From contig JWIH01000021.1 in NCBI GenBank assembly GCA_000814665.1, positions 124,001-188,000 on the forward strand: 64,000 bases of DNA, written 5' to 3'. The translations under genes were made by a program, and so were the position numbers. The stretch is from Pseudoalteromonas flavipulchra NCIMB 2033 = ATCC BAA-314 (GTDB taxonomy: Bacteria > Pseudomonadota > Gammaproteobacteria > Enterobacterales > Alteromonadaceae). Every line of letters begins with the position of its first letter. Position 1 is the first letter of the stretch. Under the pieces are notes generated by a model that saw only the letters and a program-made list of their open reading frames with translations, had not been told where the DNA came from and made no database searches. Shown here piece after piece: positions 26,966 through 35,815 of this stretch.

Positions 26966-29380
26966 CTACAAATTGATTATTTTAACCAGCCTAATCGGTT
27001 CACCATCAACGTCAAACTCACCCGTGATCTCAAGTAATCCATTTTTCAATCCTTGTAACTTATCTACTTCAATTACTTGTGTTTGATAAGGTAAGAAAGT
27101 AACAGGCTGCCGCCAAAGTGAATCTTCATTTTGAAATGATTGAAATGGGGTAAAATCGACGCGTAATATACCACTCGATGCACCTGAATAGGGACCGGTT
27201 AGCGTAATGGTTATATTGTCTCGAATAGTTACTTCCATTTTTACCCCATCAAAAGGTTTCTCTGGCGTTCGAAGAGGCTTTTGTTGTGTTAATCCGTGCC
27301 AACTAATCACTAAGTTCTGAAAGGTATGTTTTGGCAATAGAACACGGTGTTCACCTGAAGCTAGAATTTTTTTGTAGTTACCGTAAGTTAGCGCAATATC
27401 ATGGATACTGGGATTGTTGACGTAAAGATAGTGCAATCCATCAGAAAAGTAGTTCTGGATGTTGATACCACTTAGCGTAAAGAGCGCATCGTCGCCAAGG
27501 GTTGATTGCCATTGCTGCATCAAGCGCTTGAGGGTTTTATTCTCAGTTTGAGTGACTGTCCTTGATTTCTGTTTGCTAAATATTTCGCGAAGTGGGGTCA
27601 TACAGTCACTTAACTGAGCGCTATATTCCACACAGGTATTAAAGGCTCTGCGCAGTAGCGATGCATCTTTAAAGTGCCAGGGATTAGTGGTTTGTTCATT
27701 CGTGATCAAGTAATCATGGGCGGCAAAGTAGGGCGCTATTCTATGATTATTATTTCGGCCAAGAAGACTGATTTTTTGCAAGCTAAGCGCTGAAATGTCG
27801 ATTTGGCTCAATTGTAACCTAGCCAGTTGCTCATGATGTTGTGTTTTCATTTTAATAACTAGCGCATCGTCCTGCTTTGAAAACGTGAGCGCAAGTTGAT
27901 GATATTGTTTGATATCCATGCGTAATTGCGGCAGCAATGCGATAGATTTTGCGGAAAACAATGCTTGATTGCTTGAGACCGTTAACTTTACTCCTTCTTG
28001 AAGGGTAAATTGCAGTAAGTTGTCTTTACTAAAATCAACTTCTTCAACTTCAGAGCGTCCAAGACGCGCATCTAAGCTTTGGTTTGTTAAATCAGCGATT
28101 AACGCAAAGCCAATTTCCCCACGTCTGATCTGCTCCGGCTCGAAGTCGATTAGTGCTGCAACACTATTCTCATCAAGTGAGTTGATTAGAGGTGTTTTAT
28201 CTGGTGTAGGAAAATCCATCACGGCATGTGTAGAAGAGAAGTTTGGATGAATGTCGAGACGATTAAGTGTTTTGCTTTCGGTATTTCTGAGCCAATATGT
28301 GGCACCGTTTTGCTCCCAAGGCCCATCAACAATATAAAAACTTGGCGTGGCAGAGCGCACAAACGCTGCAAACTGCTGTTCAAGCTGGGGCCAATTGGGG
28401 AAGGTCCGTTTTAAGAGAGCATTTGCAGTTGGCAAGGTGTTTTCAGAGTGAGGGTTTGCGTCCATTAATTTGCCGATAAAGCGTTTAAAATATTGATATC
28501 GCTCAGGGTCGCTCAATAAAAAATGTACGATAAAAAAGTTGAGCCCGCGTTTGAGTGATGGATCATCATTGATTGCTTCGAAAGATGGCTGTCCATTTTG
28601 GTGATACTGCTGTAAACCTAAGTGCAGATAATTCATTGGAGCACGGTCGAAAACCATCACAGTTAACTGCTTTTTATTTGGATCATATACGTGGCTTGCA
28701 ATGGCATCTGCCATCCCCTCAGTGATCCAATTGGGTGCCCAAGTTGAGTGACCGTTCAGTGCCATATGAAACGCATGCATGGTTTCATGGATCACGATGT
28801 AGCGCTGGTGATGCTGGCGATGACTCGGAAAGTTGTACCCTGCGCGGTTATAAAACATGGTTTCGCCACCAGCCGTTTTATGTACGCCTCGCAAAAAACC
28901 GTCGTCCAGCATGGCTTCTTTTGTACGTTGGCGTGAACTGCCATAGACGACAGCAATTCTCTTTTTATCAATCGCTGCAGGCGCCATACCAAACAATTCA
29001 ACATAGTGAGGGTAAGACATTTCTAGTAATTCTAAATAGAGTTTTACTTTGTCCTCAGGAAAATCACTTTTTAGCGCAAAATGTTTACTCACCCACCAGT
29101 CATAGTCCCGCGAGTTGGCTATTTTTCCATCGCTATAAGTCAGCGGAATTTGTTTACCAACATGTTGGATATCAATGTGTCTCAACGTGCTGACTCGACC
29201 ATTAACGCTTATTTCAGAGCGCATATCAGCGGGGCTTGGAATAGCGGCAATATCGCTTCTCGTAGTTTTACATCCGCTGAGTAAAGCAAGTATTGCAATT
29301 AGAGGAGCAAATACTAGCCGGGGCTTTTGGATAGAGGGTATTCGCCAATAAAAGGTATGGAATAGATAAAATAAAGACAT
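26966..29380 (-). CDS. Lipoprotein with HExxH metallopeptidase motif
   Basis: An 804-residue envelope protein that I cannot place in a named family. The leader ends with a lipobox (LALLSGC, cysteine about residue 37). Residues ~90-330 look like a gluzincin-type zinc peptidase: H198-E-T-M-H202 in YIVIHETMHAFHMAL and E221 in WITEGMADAIA. The remaining ~470 residues are probably beta-rich accessory domains; no further motif is clear. It is divergent from a POT-like peptide transporter (75 bp from its start to that gene's chosen start), which supports a role in breaking down peptides or proteins outside the inner membrane. The start has AGAGAAAAG upstream. Confidence 0.8.
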   Translation of the reverse strand: MSLFYLFHTFYWRIPSIQKPRLVFAPLIAILALLSGCKTTRSDIAAIPSPADMRSEISVNGRVSTLRHIDIQHVGKQIPLTYSDGKIANSRDYDWWVSKHFALKSDFPEDKVKLYLELLEMSYPHYVELFGMAPAAIDKKRIAVVYGSSRQRTKEAMLDDGFLRGVHKTAGGETMFYNRAGYNFPSHRQHHQRYIVIHETMHAFHMALNGHSTWAPNWITEGMADAIASHVYDPNKKQLTVMVFDRAPMNYLHLGLQQYHQNGQPSFEAINDDPSLKRGLNFFIVHFLLSDPERYQYFKRFIGKLMDANPHSENTLPTANALLKRTFPNWPQLEQQFAAFVRSATPSFYIVDGPWEQNGATYWLRNTESKTLNRLDIHPNFSSTHAVMDFPTPDKTPLINSLDENSVAALIDFEPEQIRRGEIGFALIADLTNQSLDARLGRSEVEEVDFSKDNLLQFTLQEGVKLTVSSNQALFSAKSIALLPQLRMDIKQYHQLALTFSKQDDALVIKMKTQHHEQLARLQLSQIDISALSLQKISLLGRNNNHRIAPYFAAHDYLITNEQTTNPWHFKDASLLRRAFNTCVEYSAQLSDCMTPLREIFSKQKSRTVTQTENKTLKRLMQQWQSTLGDDALFTLSGINIQNYFSDGLHYLYVNNPSIHDIALTYGNYKKILASGEHRVLLPKHTFQNLVISWHGLTQQKPLRTPEKPFDGVKMEVTIRDNITITLTGPYSGASSGILRVDFTPFQSFQNEDSLWRQPVTFLPYQTQVIEVDKLQGLKNGLLEITGEFDVDGEPIRLVKIINL

Positions 29381-29454
29381 GATACTTTTCTCTCGTTATT
29401 ATTTGTGTATATTGTATGCAATATAAAATAACAAAGATAACAGGTATTGTCATT

Positions 29455-31200
29455 ATGCAAAATCAGCAGCAGTGGTGTGAACCAGATCTCAATGAGGCAA
29501 ATCGGTCAACGTCGCCGTCTGGGTTTGGTCGAACTTTTTACATTGCGAATATCATGGAAATATTTGAGCGGCTCGCTTGGTATGGCTTCTTCGCCGTGTC
29601 ATCAATTTACATGACAACACCGAAGTCGCAAGGTGGTATTGGCTTTACTGATATAGAGCGTGGCGCGGTACAGGGGATTATTCCCTTCTTTTTATATCTT
29701 TTGCCTGTTGTAACTGGTGCGCTAGGAGATCGCGTTGGGTATAAAAAGATGTTCTTTTTTGCATTTTTGATCATGACGCCAAGCTATTATTTATTGGGAC
29801 AGGCACAGAGTTTTTGGCCGTTTTTTGCTGCGCTGAGCTTTGTTGCCCTGGGTGCCGCTTGCTTTAAACCTGTGGTCGTTGGCACCGTAAGCCACAGTAC
29901 AAACGATGGTAATCGTGGCCTTGGATTTGGGATCTTTTATACCATGGTGAATATTGGTGGGTTTTTAGGCCCATTGGTTGCGGGATATATGCGCGCCATA
30001 AGCTGGGATGCGGTATTTATGATGTCGGCGATTTGGATTGCCATAAACTTTATTCCCTTGATGTTATTTTACAAAGATCCGCAAACATTACCTAAAACCA
30101 AGCAATCTTTTACTCAAGTATTAAAAACCGCGCAGTCGGTGCTGGGTAATACACGTTTAGCACTTACGCTGTTTGTCGCACTGGCGCTATTGATGTCAGC
30201 AGGAGTTGGGTTTTCTAACTACAGTCAGGCGTTTACTTGGATTGCAATATGGTTAGTAGCTAACTGGGTGTGGGACAGGGTGCTCATAAATCGAGCACCG
30301 ACTAAAGCATGGTGGCAACAACCGATGAAGGTGAGTAACCTGCCGTTTGCGTTATATTTGCTGATCCTTGCAGGCTTTTGGACTGTTTATAATCAGCTTT
30401 TTTATACTTTACCTGTGTATATCCGTGATTATGCAGATACCCGAGATATATTGGCGTGGTTTGGCGATTCTGGCGTCGCGTTTTTAGCACATGTTGATAT
30501 TGATAAGTTAACTGCTGCCATTTTTGCGCTGTTCAACGAGCTTAAGGAAAGCGGCGCAGTATCCATTGAAACCATTAGGCTTGAATGGGTTCATCTCAAA
30601 GTGAATGTCCCGCATGAGCAAATACAGTTGATACTACAAACGCTAAATGCGCTTCACGATAATGGACAGGCACTTTCACAGCACCAAGCGCAAGCCCTTG
30701 CTGAACAACTCGTACAATATCGTCAAATCAACCCTGAGTATCTCATTAATTTAGACTTTGCAGCGATCGTAGTCGCACAAATTTTGGTGAGCTTTCTCTG
30801 TCAGCGATTTAGACCATTTTATGTGTTAGTTACAGGCTTACTGGTGATGGCGGCTGCGTTTATCGCATTACTTAGCGATAGCGACTGGTTAAGCGGTCAG
30901 CTCATTGTCACTGTTATATTGCTTATCGCGCTTGGTGAAATGCTTGCCTCTCCTAAAAGCCAAGAGTATGTCGCGAGTATCGCGCCCCAATCTCAAGCTG
31001 CGTTGTATATGGGGTACTACTTTGTTTCTATGGCGCTGGGCTTCTTATTTGCTGGATTTTTATCTGGTTGGAGCTATAAAGTGTTGGTGCAAGACATGTC
31101 GGAACCAGAGTTAATGTGGGGGCTATTTGCCGCTATCGCAGCTATAACCGCCATTGCATTATTCTGGTTTAACAAAGTGATAATAGACAGAAAAACATAG
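29455..31200 (+). CDS. POT/PTR2-like MFS transporter with large loop insertion
   Basis: A 581-residue major-facilitator protein. The N-terminal helix holds NIMEIFERLAWYGFFAV, similar to the ExxERFxYY motif of proton-driven oligopeptide (POT) carriers, followed by GALGDRVGYKK and GFGIFYTMVNIGGFLGPLVAG. Residues ~323-433 form an unusual hydrophilic stretch between membrane helices, predicted mostly helical. The start at 29455 fits the family; an upstream in-frame ATG at 29416 would add 13 residues and lies in the promoter area. It is divergent from a metallopeptidase and upstream of an exported amidohydrolase, so peptide uptake is a reasonable guess. Confidence 0.84.
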   Translation: MQNQQQWCEPDLNEANRSTSPSGFGRTFYIANIMEIFERLAWYGFFAVSSIYMTTPKSQGGIGFTDIERGAVQGIIPFFLYLLPVVTGALGDRVGYKKMFFFAFLIMTPSYYLLGQAQSFWPFFAALSFVALGAACFKPVVVGTVSHSTNDGNRGLGFGIFYTMVNIGGFLGPLVAGYMRAISWDAVFMMSAIWIAINFIPLMLFYKDPQTLPKTKQSFTQVLKTAQSVLGNTRLALTLFVALALLMSAGVGFSNYSQAFTWIAIWLVANWVWDRVLINRAPTKAWWQQPMKVSNLPFALYLLILAGFWTVYNQLFYTLPVYIRDYADTRDILAWFGDSGVAFLAHVDIDKLTAAIFALFNELKESGAVSIETIRLEWVHLKVNVPHEQIQLILQTLNALHDNGQALSQHQAQALAEQLVQYRQINPEYLINLDFAAIVVAQILVSFLCQRFRPFYVLVTGLLVMAAAFIALLSDSDWLSGQLIVTVILLIALGEMLASPKSQEYVASIAPQSQAALYMGYYFVSMALGFLFAGFLSGWSYKVLVQDMSEPELMWGLFAAIAAITAIALFWFNKVIIDRKT

Positions 31201-31290
31201 TTTTTTTGAAATAGGAACAGTTATTGGTCGCGATCGGTTTGTTTGCAAGCCATATTCTTTCTACACTCAAGCAAAAAATGAGGAAGTAAC

Positions 31291-32556
31291 ATGAATAAAA
31301 AAATATGGATGAGCACGGCACTCTTTGTTTCAAGCAGTGTGTACGCGCAAACGTATGTTTTAAATGCTGACTCTGCGATTGATGTGGTGTCAGGCAAGCT
31401 TATCTCACCTGCAACTGTGGTCGTTGAAGACAATAAGATTATCTCAGTCGGAAAATCAAATCGTAAAGCCTATCCAAAAGGTGCTGAGGTGATAGACCTA
31501 AGTGGCCACACATTATTACCCGGTCTATTTGATATGCATGTCCACTTAACTTCAGACGCACATGTTCATGGCTACAAAAGGTTGCAACGCACTGCACCTC
31601 GTGCGGCAATTACTGGTGTTAGAAACGCCAAGCGCACACTAGATGCGGGCTTTACGTCAGTTCGTAACCTTGGTGCTGCTGGCTATGCTGACATCGCGCT
31701 GCGCGATGCCATTATTGATGGTGACGTATCAGGCCCACGTGTAAACGCAGCAGGTCCTTCACTTGGGATCACTGGCGGCCATTGTGACAACAACCTCCTA
31801 ACCCATGAGCATAAAGTATTTTCAGAAGGGGTGGCTGATGGACCTTGGGCAGTAAGGCAAAAGGTACGTGAAAATATTAAATATGGCGCTAACTTAATCA
31901 AGTTCTGTGCAACGGGTGGCGTACTATCTAAAGGCACTAAAGTGGGTGCTCAGCAATATTCCCAAGAGGAAATGACGGCGATTGTGACCGAAGCACACTT
32001 ACGCGGTTTAACGGTTGCTGCCCACGCGCACGGTACGGATGGTATCAAGTCTGCAATTAAAGCAGGTGTGAATTCAGTAGAGCATGTAAGTTTTGTTGAT
32101 GATGAAGCCATTCAGCTAGCCAAAGACAAAGGCACGTACTTTTCTATGGACATCTACAATACGGAATATATCCTTGGCGAGGGCGAAAAGGCAGGTATTT
32201 TGCCTGAAAGCTTGGATAAAGAACGTAAGGTGGGTGCAACTCAGCGTGCTAGTTTTACAAAAGCGGTAAAAGCAGGCGTGAATATGGTGTTTGGCTCTGA
32301 CGCTGGTGTTTATCCTCACGGTGACAATGGTAAGCAGTTTAGCCGCATGGTGAAATTTGGCATGACTGAGCTACAAGCCATACAGGCTGCCACTATTAAC
32401 TCGGCGATGTTACTCAAGCAAAACACACAATTAGGCTCACTTGAGGCGGGGAAACTTGCTGATATAATCGCGGTTAAAGGCAACCCACTAAAAGACATTA
32501 GTGTGATGGAAAACGTCATCTTTGTGATGAAAGATGGCCGAGTAGAAAAGCAATAA
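31291..32556 (+). CDS. Exported metal-dependent amidohydrolase, Xaa-Pro dipeptidase-like
   Basis: A 421-residue amidohydrolase with a signal peptide (MNKKIWMSTALFVSSSVYAQ, cut after about residue 20). Binuclear-site residues are visible: HxH in FDMHVHLTSD, a candidate carboxylated lysine in LIKFCATGG, histidines in VAAHAHGTDG and SVEHVSF, and the aspartate in FGSDAGVYPHG. This matches COG1228-type enzymes, several of which cleave N-acyl or Xaa-Pro/Xaa-Arg dipeptides. It lies 90 bp after a POT-like carrier on the same strand. An extremely regular 18-bp hairpin follows its stop. Confidence 0.9.
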   Translation: MNKKIWMSTALFVSSSVYAQTYVLNADSAIDVVSGKLISPATVVVEDNKIISVGKSNRKAYPKGAEVIDLSGHTLLPGLFDMHVHLTSDAHVHGYKRLQRTAPRAAITGVRNAKRTLDAGFTSVRNLGAAGYADIALRDAIIDGDVSGPRVNAAGPSLGITGGHCDNNLLTHEHKVFSEGVADGPWAVRQKVRENIKYGANLIKFCATGGVLSKGTKVGAQQYSQEEMTAIVTEAHLRGLTVAAHAHGTDGIKSAIKAGVNSVEHVSFVDDEAIQLAKDKGTYFSMDIYNTEYILGEGEKAGILPESLDKERKVGATQRASFTKAVKAGVNMVFGSDAGVYPHGDNGKQFSRMVKFGMTELQAIQAATINSAMLLKQNTQLGSLEAGKLADIIAVKGNPLKDISVMENVIFVMKDGRVEKQ

Positions 32557-32559
32557 TTT

Positions 32560-32600
32560 AGCGTCTACGCAGAACTTGTTCTAAGTTCTGCGTAGACGCT
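32560..32600. terminator. Perfect 18-bp hairpin after the amidohydrolase gene
   Basis: AGCGTCTACGCAGAACTT and its exact reverse complement are separated by GTTCT, starting 3 nt after the stop codon. There is no T-run, so it may act as an mRNA-stabilising stem or a rho-assisted terminator. The perfect arms suggest selection or recent origin. Confidence 0.5.
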
Positions 32601-32735
32601 ATGAGAAGCTGGTTGGAATTCTTTTTTAGCCTCACTCTTGCTTGCTAGGCTGCCTTAGAGGTTATGAGGAAGCTTTCCTGCACTGCCCATAGTTTTACCT
32701 TACATTGACTCGGGGAATAGGGGGAGGGGGTCTTA

Positions 32736-32999
32736 CTATCTATAAATTTTCATAACAACCATTGATGCTGCGGTATCCACATTCATTAGGGTATTCACTC
32801 CCTGTGTCAAAGCCGCTTGAGCAGTGACATTGTTATTTTGTTGCGCATTGATAGCGTTATATGCAGCGTTTGACAATGCTTGGCTCACGGCAAGCATGAG
32901 CTTACTTGTTGCTAATGCAGGTGAGTCTCCAAGCACTTTAGCGTTTGTTTGAGACACTGAATCGGTAACTTGACTATTTACTGCAGTTGGAAATGCCAT
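32736..32999 (-). CDS. rebB: RebB-family R-body protein
   Basis: An 87-residue protein matching the RebB family (PF11747, killing trait), starting MAFPTAVNSQVTDSVSQTNAKVL, then ALSNAAYNAINAQQNNNVTAQAA. RebB-type proteins polymerise into R bodies, coiled protein ribbons first known from killer symbionts of Paramecium. The start at 32999 is taken because relatives begin MAFPTAV and AAAGGAG lies upstream on this strand; an earlier ATG would add 12 residues. Only one reb gene is here, while most clusters hold several, so it may be a solo or remnant gene. Confidence 0.88.
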   Translation of the reverse strand: MAFPTAVNSQVTDSVSQTNAKVLGDSPALATSKLMLAVSQALSNAAYNAINAQQNNNVTAQAALTQGVNTLMNVDTAASMVVMKIYR

Positions 33000-33142
33000 G
33001 TTTATCTCCTTTAAATAGCTAATACAAAAAGACACATAACCCTGTGGAATGCAGAGGTACTATTCTCGGCTCAGAGTATGCTTACATTCAGTCTAGTCTC
33101 TATATTAGAAAGTGCATTCAACCTTAAAGGTTAGTACAACAA

Positions 33143-33325
33143 TTATCTAGAACTGAATGTAAAATTGACCGGCTGGGGGGTGACCTTAGCCGTTATACGA
33201 ACCGCATTTGTTGGCTCTGAGCGTCCTTGGACTTGGGAAAACTGTTGAATAATTTTGACGTTATCCGCTGACAAATGAACTAAAAAGGCGCACAATAGTA
33301 GGCGTTGCCAGACAAGGTATTTCAT
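33143..33325 (-). CDS. Small protein with signal peptide-like start
   Basis: A 60-residue frame on the same strand as rebB, 143 bp upstream. It opens with a possible signal peptide (MKYLVWQRLLLCAFLVHLSA) followed by a polar tail. Its start codon lies at the edge of an inverted repeat (33315-33343) that would fold into a hairpin on the mRNA. I recognise no family, and there is no clear ribosome site, so it may not be expressed. Confidence 0.4.
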   Translation of the reverse strand: MKYLVWQRLLLCAFLVHLSADNVKIIQQFSQVQGRSEPTNAVRITAKVTPQPVNFTFSSR

Positions 33326-33396
33326 GATGGATTTGAAATACCTAAGTGCTTTTCTAAGACCCTAGAGTACTTAAGTATTATACTTTTAAGGGCAAC

Positions 33397-34704
33397 ATGA
33401 TGAATACGCAACTTCCTAAAATCGTGATAGTCGGTGGTGGTGCTGGTGGCTTAGAGTTGGCAACACAGTTAGGACATAAACTCGGGAAAAAACGCCAAGC
33501 AGAAATCTTATTAATTGATAAAAATCGCAGTCATATTTGGAAACCGCTGCTTCATGAAGTCGCGACAGGGTCTATTGACGCAGACTTAGATGGAGTGGTT
33601 TATTCTGCTCATGCAGCAAAGCATTATTATCAGTTTCAACTCGGCAGTTTTAGCCACGTAGATTCAACCAATAACACCATCACGCTGAGCGAGCTAAAAG
33701 ACGAACTCGGTCATCGTATTCTCCCAAAGCGACAAGTCAGCTATGACTATTTAGTGCTTGCCATTGGTAGTATTAGCAATGATTTTAATACGCCGGGGGT
33801 CAAGGATCATTGCTTCTTTCTCGATTCAAATCAGCAAGCTGAGCGATTTCAGCATGCACTCCTCGATAACTTTACACGCTTACACCAAGACGATGACCCG
33901 AAGCACTCGTTAACCATTGGCATTGTTGGTGGTGGCGCTACTGGCGTTGAGCTTTCTGCTGAGCTGTATCATGTATCAGACATGTTGAAAATGTACGGGC
34001 TGAGTAAAATGACAGCCAAACGCCTTCGTATTGATTTAATAGAAGCTGGTCCTCGAATATTACCTGCATTACCAGAGCGTATTGCTAATTCAGCTAAACG
34101 GGAGCTTGTGAAGCTCGGTGTCACGGTGCGAGAAGGCACCCAGGTAAAGCAGGCAACTGAAGACAGCTTTATTACTAAAGAAGATGAACAGCTAAAGGCA
34201 GACATCAAGGTGTGGGCTGCGGGGGTAAAAGCACCTGACTTTATTAAAGAGATTGGGCTGTTCGAGCTTACTCGCAATAATCAAATTAAGGTAAATCAAT
34301 ACTTACAAAGCAGTGTAGATGAGCATATTTATGTCATTGGTGATTGCTGCGCGTTTACCCAAGCAGATGGCACTCAAGTGCCGCCGCGTGCTCAGTCGGC
34401 CCATCAAATGGCGCAATGTGTAGAGAAAAATCTAATCGCGACACTAAAAAATCTACCTTTACAAGAGTTTACCTATAGTGACCACGGCTCTTTAGTGAAT
34501 TTATCTCGTTATAGCACCGTTGGTAGTTTAATGGGAAACCTAACCAGCAATAGCTTTTTTATTGAAGGCAAGATAGCGCGATTCATGTACATCTCATTGT
34601 ATAGAATGCATCAGCGCGCAATTCATGGTATCGCAAAAACCTTTGCACTATGGATAAGCGAAAAGGTGCTAAGAGTGGTGCGGCCAAAAATGAAACTGCA
34701 CTAA
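33397..34704 (+). CDS. ndh: Type II NADH:quinone oxidoreductase (NDH-2)
   Basis: A 435-residue flavoprotein. FAD-binding GGGAGGLELA follows residues 10-20, the second NAD-binding motif is VGGGATGVELSAEL (about 175-188), and the family motifs HIWKPLLHEVATGS, KVWAAGVKAPDF and VIGDCCAF are all present. The C-terminal ~30 residues form an amphipathic helix (RVVRPKMKL) that attaches the enzyme to the inner face of the membrane. It oxidises NADH to reduce quinone without pumping protons. Transcribed alone. Confidence 0.93.
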   Translation: MMNTQLPKIVIVGGGAGGLELATQLGHKLGKKRQAEILLIDKNRSHIWKPLLHEVATGSIDADLDGVVYSAHAAKHYYQFQLGSFSHVDSTNNTITLSELKDELGHRILPKRQVSYDYLVLAIGSISNDFNTPGVKDHCFFLDSNQQAERFQHALLDNFTRLHQDDDPKHSLTIGIVGGGATGVELSAELYHVSDMLKMYGLSKMTAKRLRIDLIEAGPRILPALPERIANSAKRELVKLGVTVREGTQVKQATEDSFITKEDEQLKADIKVWAAGVKAPDFIKEIGLFELTRNNQIKVNQYLQSSVDEHIYVIGDCCAFTQADGTQVPPRAQSAHQMAQCVEKNLIATLKNLPLQEFTYSDHGSLVNLSRYSTVGSLMGNLTSNSFFIEGKIARFMYISLYRMHQRAIHGIAKTFALWISEKVLRVVRPKMKLH

Positions 34705-34732
34705 GTTAACCTGAACTTCAGATAATTAATGC

Positions 34733-34930
34733 CTTTCTAGCAGCTAGCTATAGCGCTAGCTGCGTTGGATTCACGTCCAATAACCAGCTATTGGTGCGTA
34801 AATGCGCCTTGCCTAAAGGATGTAGGTACCAGCGTGATAACAGGGCGCGAGAGCAGAGTTATCCCCAAAACTCTCTGGCTAAGTGAAGCAATTTTTAGCA
34901 TTTTAAAAGCCGATGAAATTCGGCTTTTTG
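34733..34930 (+). ncRNA. Structured intergenic region with intrinsic terminator, possible small RNA
   Basis: After ndh there is a 463-bp stretch (34705-35167) without a gene. Its first part holds several stems: a GCAGCTAGC dyad (34740-34763), CCAATA/TATTGG (34777-34794), GGTGCG/TGCGCC (34793-34808) and GATAAC/GTTATC (34836-34863). It ends in a clear intrinsic terminator on the plus strand (34905-34929: AAAAGCCGA-TGAAAT-TCGGC then five T). A terminator 200 nt past ndh, behind a string of stems, suggests a separate small RNA or a long 3' UTR. Confidence 0.4.
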
Positions 34931-34966
34931 CTTTGTTGGCTTTGCTGTTTGAATATCAACTATTAA

Positions 34967-35046
34967 GTGACTGTCCACGATAACGGCCATGTAATCACGT
35001 CATAACTTACTCAATTTGTGTGCCTGTCCACGAAAAGGCCAGATAA
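34967..35046. repeat. Two related direct repeats with GTGCCTGTCC-like core
   Basis: GTGACTGTCCACGATAACGG (34967-34986) and GTGCCTGTCCACGAAAAGG (35020-35038) are 53 bp apart and continue with related GGCCA/GCCA words. The second has GTGCCTGTCC, also present at 1362-1371 and, on the other strand, next to the RAYT gene (25731-25740). They may be REP-like elements. Confidence 0.5.
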
Positions 35047-35071
35047 CCAATGAAAGCTTGATGTAGATTAG

Positions 35072-35156
35072 TGATTAATCATTTCCTCTTTTTTGATTAA
35101 CGAAAGCTGTCGTGAAGCTTGCACATTTATCCTAGTATATTAATCAAGTGATTAAT
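35072..35156. promoter_or_regulatory. Probable TetR operators (TGATTAAT repeats)
   Basis: ATTAATCA-AG-TGATTAAT (35139-35156) is a perfect palindrome ending 11 bp before the TetR gene. TGATTAATCA (35072-35081) and TGATTAA (35094-35100) repeat the same half-site. TetR-family regulators bind such dyads near their own start, so autoregulation of the operon is expected. Confidence 0.65.
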
Positions 35157-35167
35157 GGAGTTGAAAC

Positions 35168-35815
35168 ATGACAAATAAGCTAACGGAAGCCGCTGTTACC
35201 CCGAGAGAAAAGCTCATCACCGCTGGTAAATGTTTGTTTATTAACCGCGGATATAATCGAGTCACGACTAGAGCAATTGCGGATCTTGCAGAGGTCAACA
35301 TTGCTTTGATTAAGTACTACTTCGGCGATAAAGCGGGGCTGTTTGAAGCGGTATTTCGCGAAGTTGCAGCACCTCTACTGAGCTTGCTTGAAGGGATTAA
35401 AAAATCACAGTTACGCGAACTCTCACCGCTCATTTTAACTCAGTTTATAGAGCGCTACTTTCAGGTGATGAGCCAATACCCAACGCTACCTAAGATCATT
35501 TTTATGGCACTACATGATACGCACTCTAAAGAGCATGAAATCATAAAAAAGATTTTCTTTGAGCATGTAGAGAACGGTGTCAGTACTTTAAATTCGACCT
35601 TTCAAACGCTTTCGCCTGCAGAGCCCATTCGAGCTGAATGGTTACTTTTAACCTGTCTTGGCTTGTCGGCATTTCCTTTTTTGGTGCCACCTGTGATGCA
35701 GCCGCTACTTGGTATCGAAAACTCGGATACTGAGCAGTGGCGCTCCCTTGGCAAACATCAGCAAGCTATTTTTAACGTGTTTCTATCCCAGCATATTGAA
35801 CGGAAAACATTATGA
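35168..35815 (+). CDS. TetR-family regulator of the exporter operon
   Basis: A 215-residue repressor with an N-terminal HTH (residues ~15-60; YNRVTTRAIADLAEVNIALIKYYFGDK) and a ligand-binding domain of the CerR/DUF1956 type at ~85-205. Its stop overlaps the start of the HlyD-like gene by 4 bp, so it is the first gene of a four-gene operon. It probably controls its own promoter through the TGATTAAT sites upstream. The inducing compound is unknown. Confidence 0.93.
   Translation: MTNKLTEAAVTPREKLITAGKCLFINRGYNRVTTRAIADLAEVNIALIKYYFGDKAGLFEAVFREVAAPLLSLLEGIKKSQLRELSPLILTQFIERYFQVMSQYPTLPKIIFMALHDTHSKEHEIIKKIFFEHVENGVSTLNSTFQTLSPAEPIRAEWLLLTCLGLSAFPFLVPPVMQPLLGIENSDTEQWRSLGKHQQAIFNVFLSQHIERKTL

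Noticed and set aside
28735..29193. 152-codon plus-strand frame inside the metallopeptidase gene
   Set aside because: It lies wholly antisense to a clear lipoprotein gene with HExxH motif and has no recognisable domain.
34765..34983. 72-codon frame after ndh
   Set aside because: It runs through several stems and an intrinsic terminator, has no ribosome site, and its product is compositionally odd.
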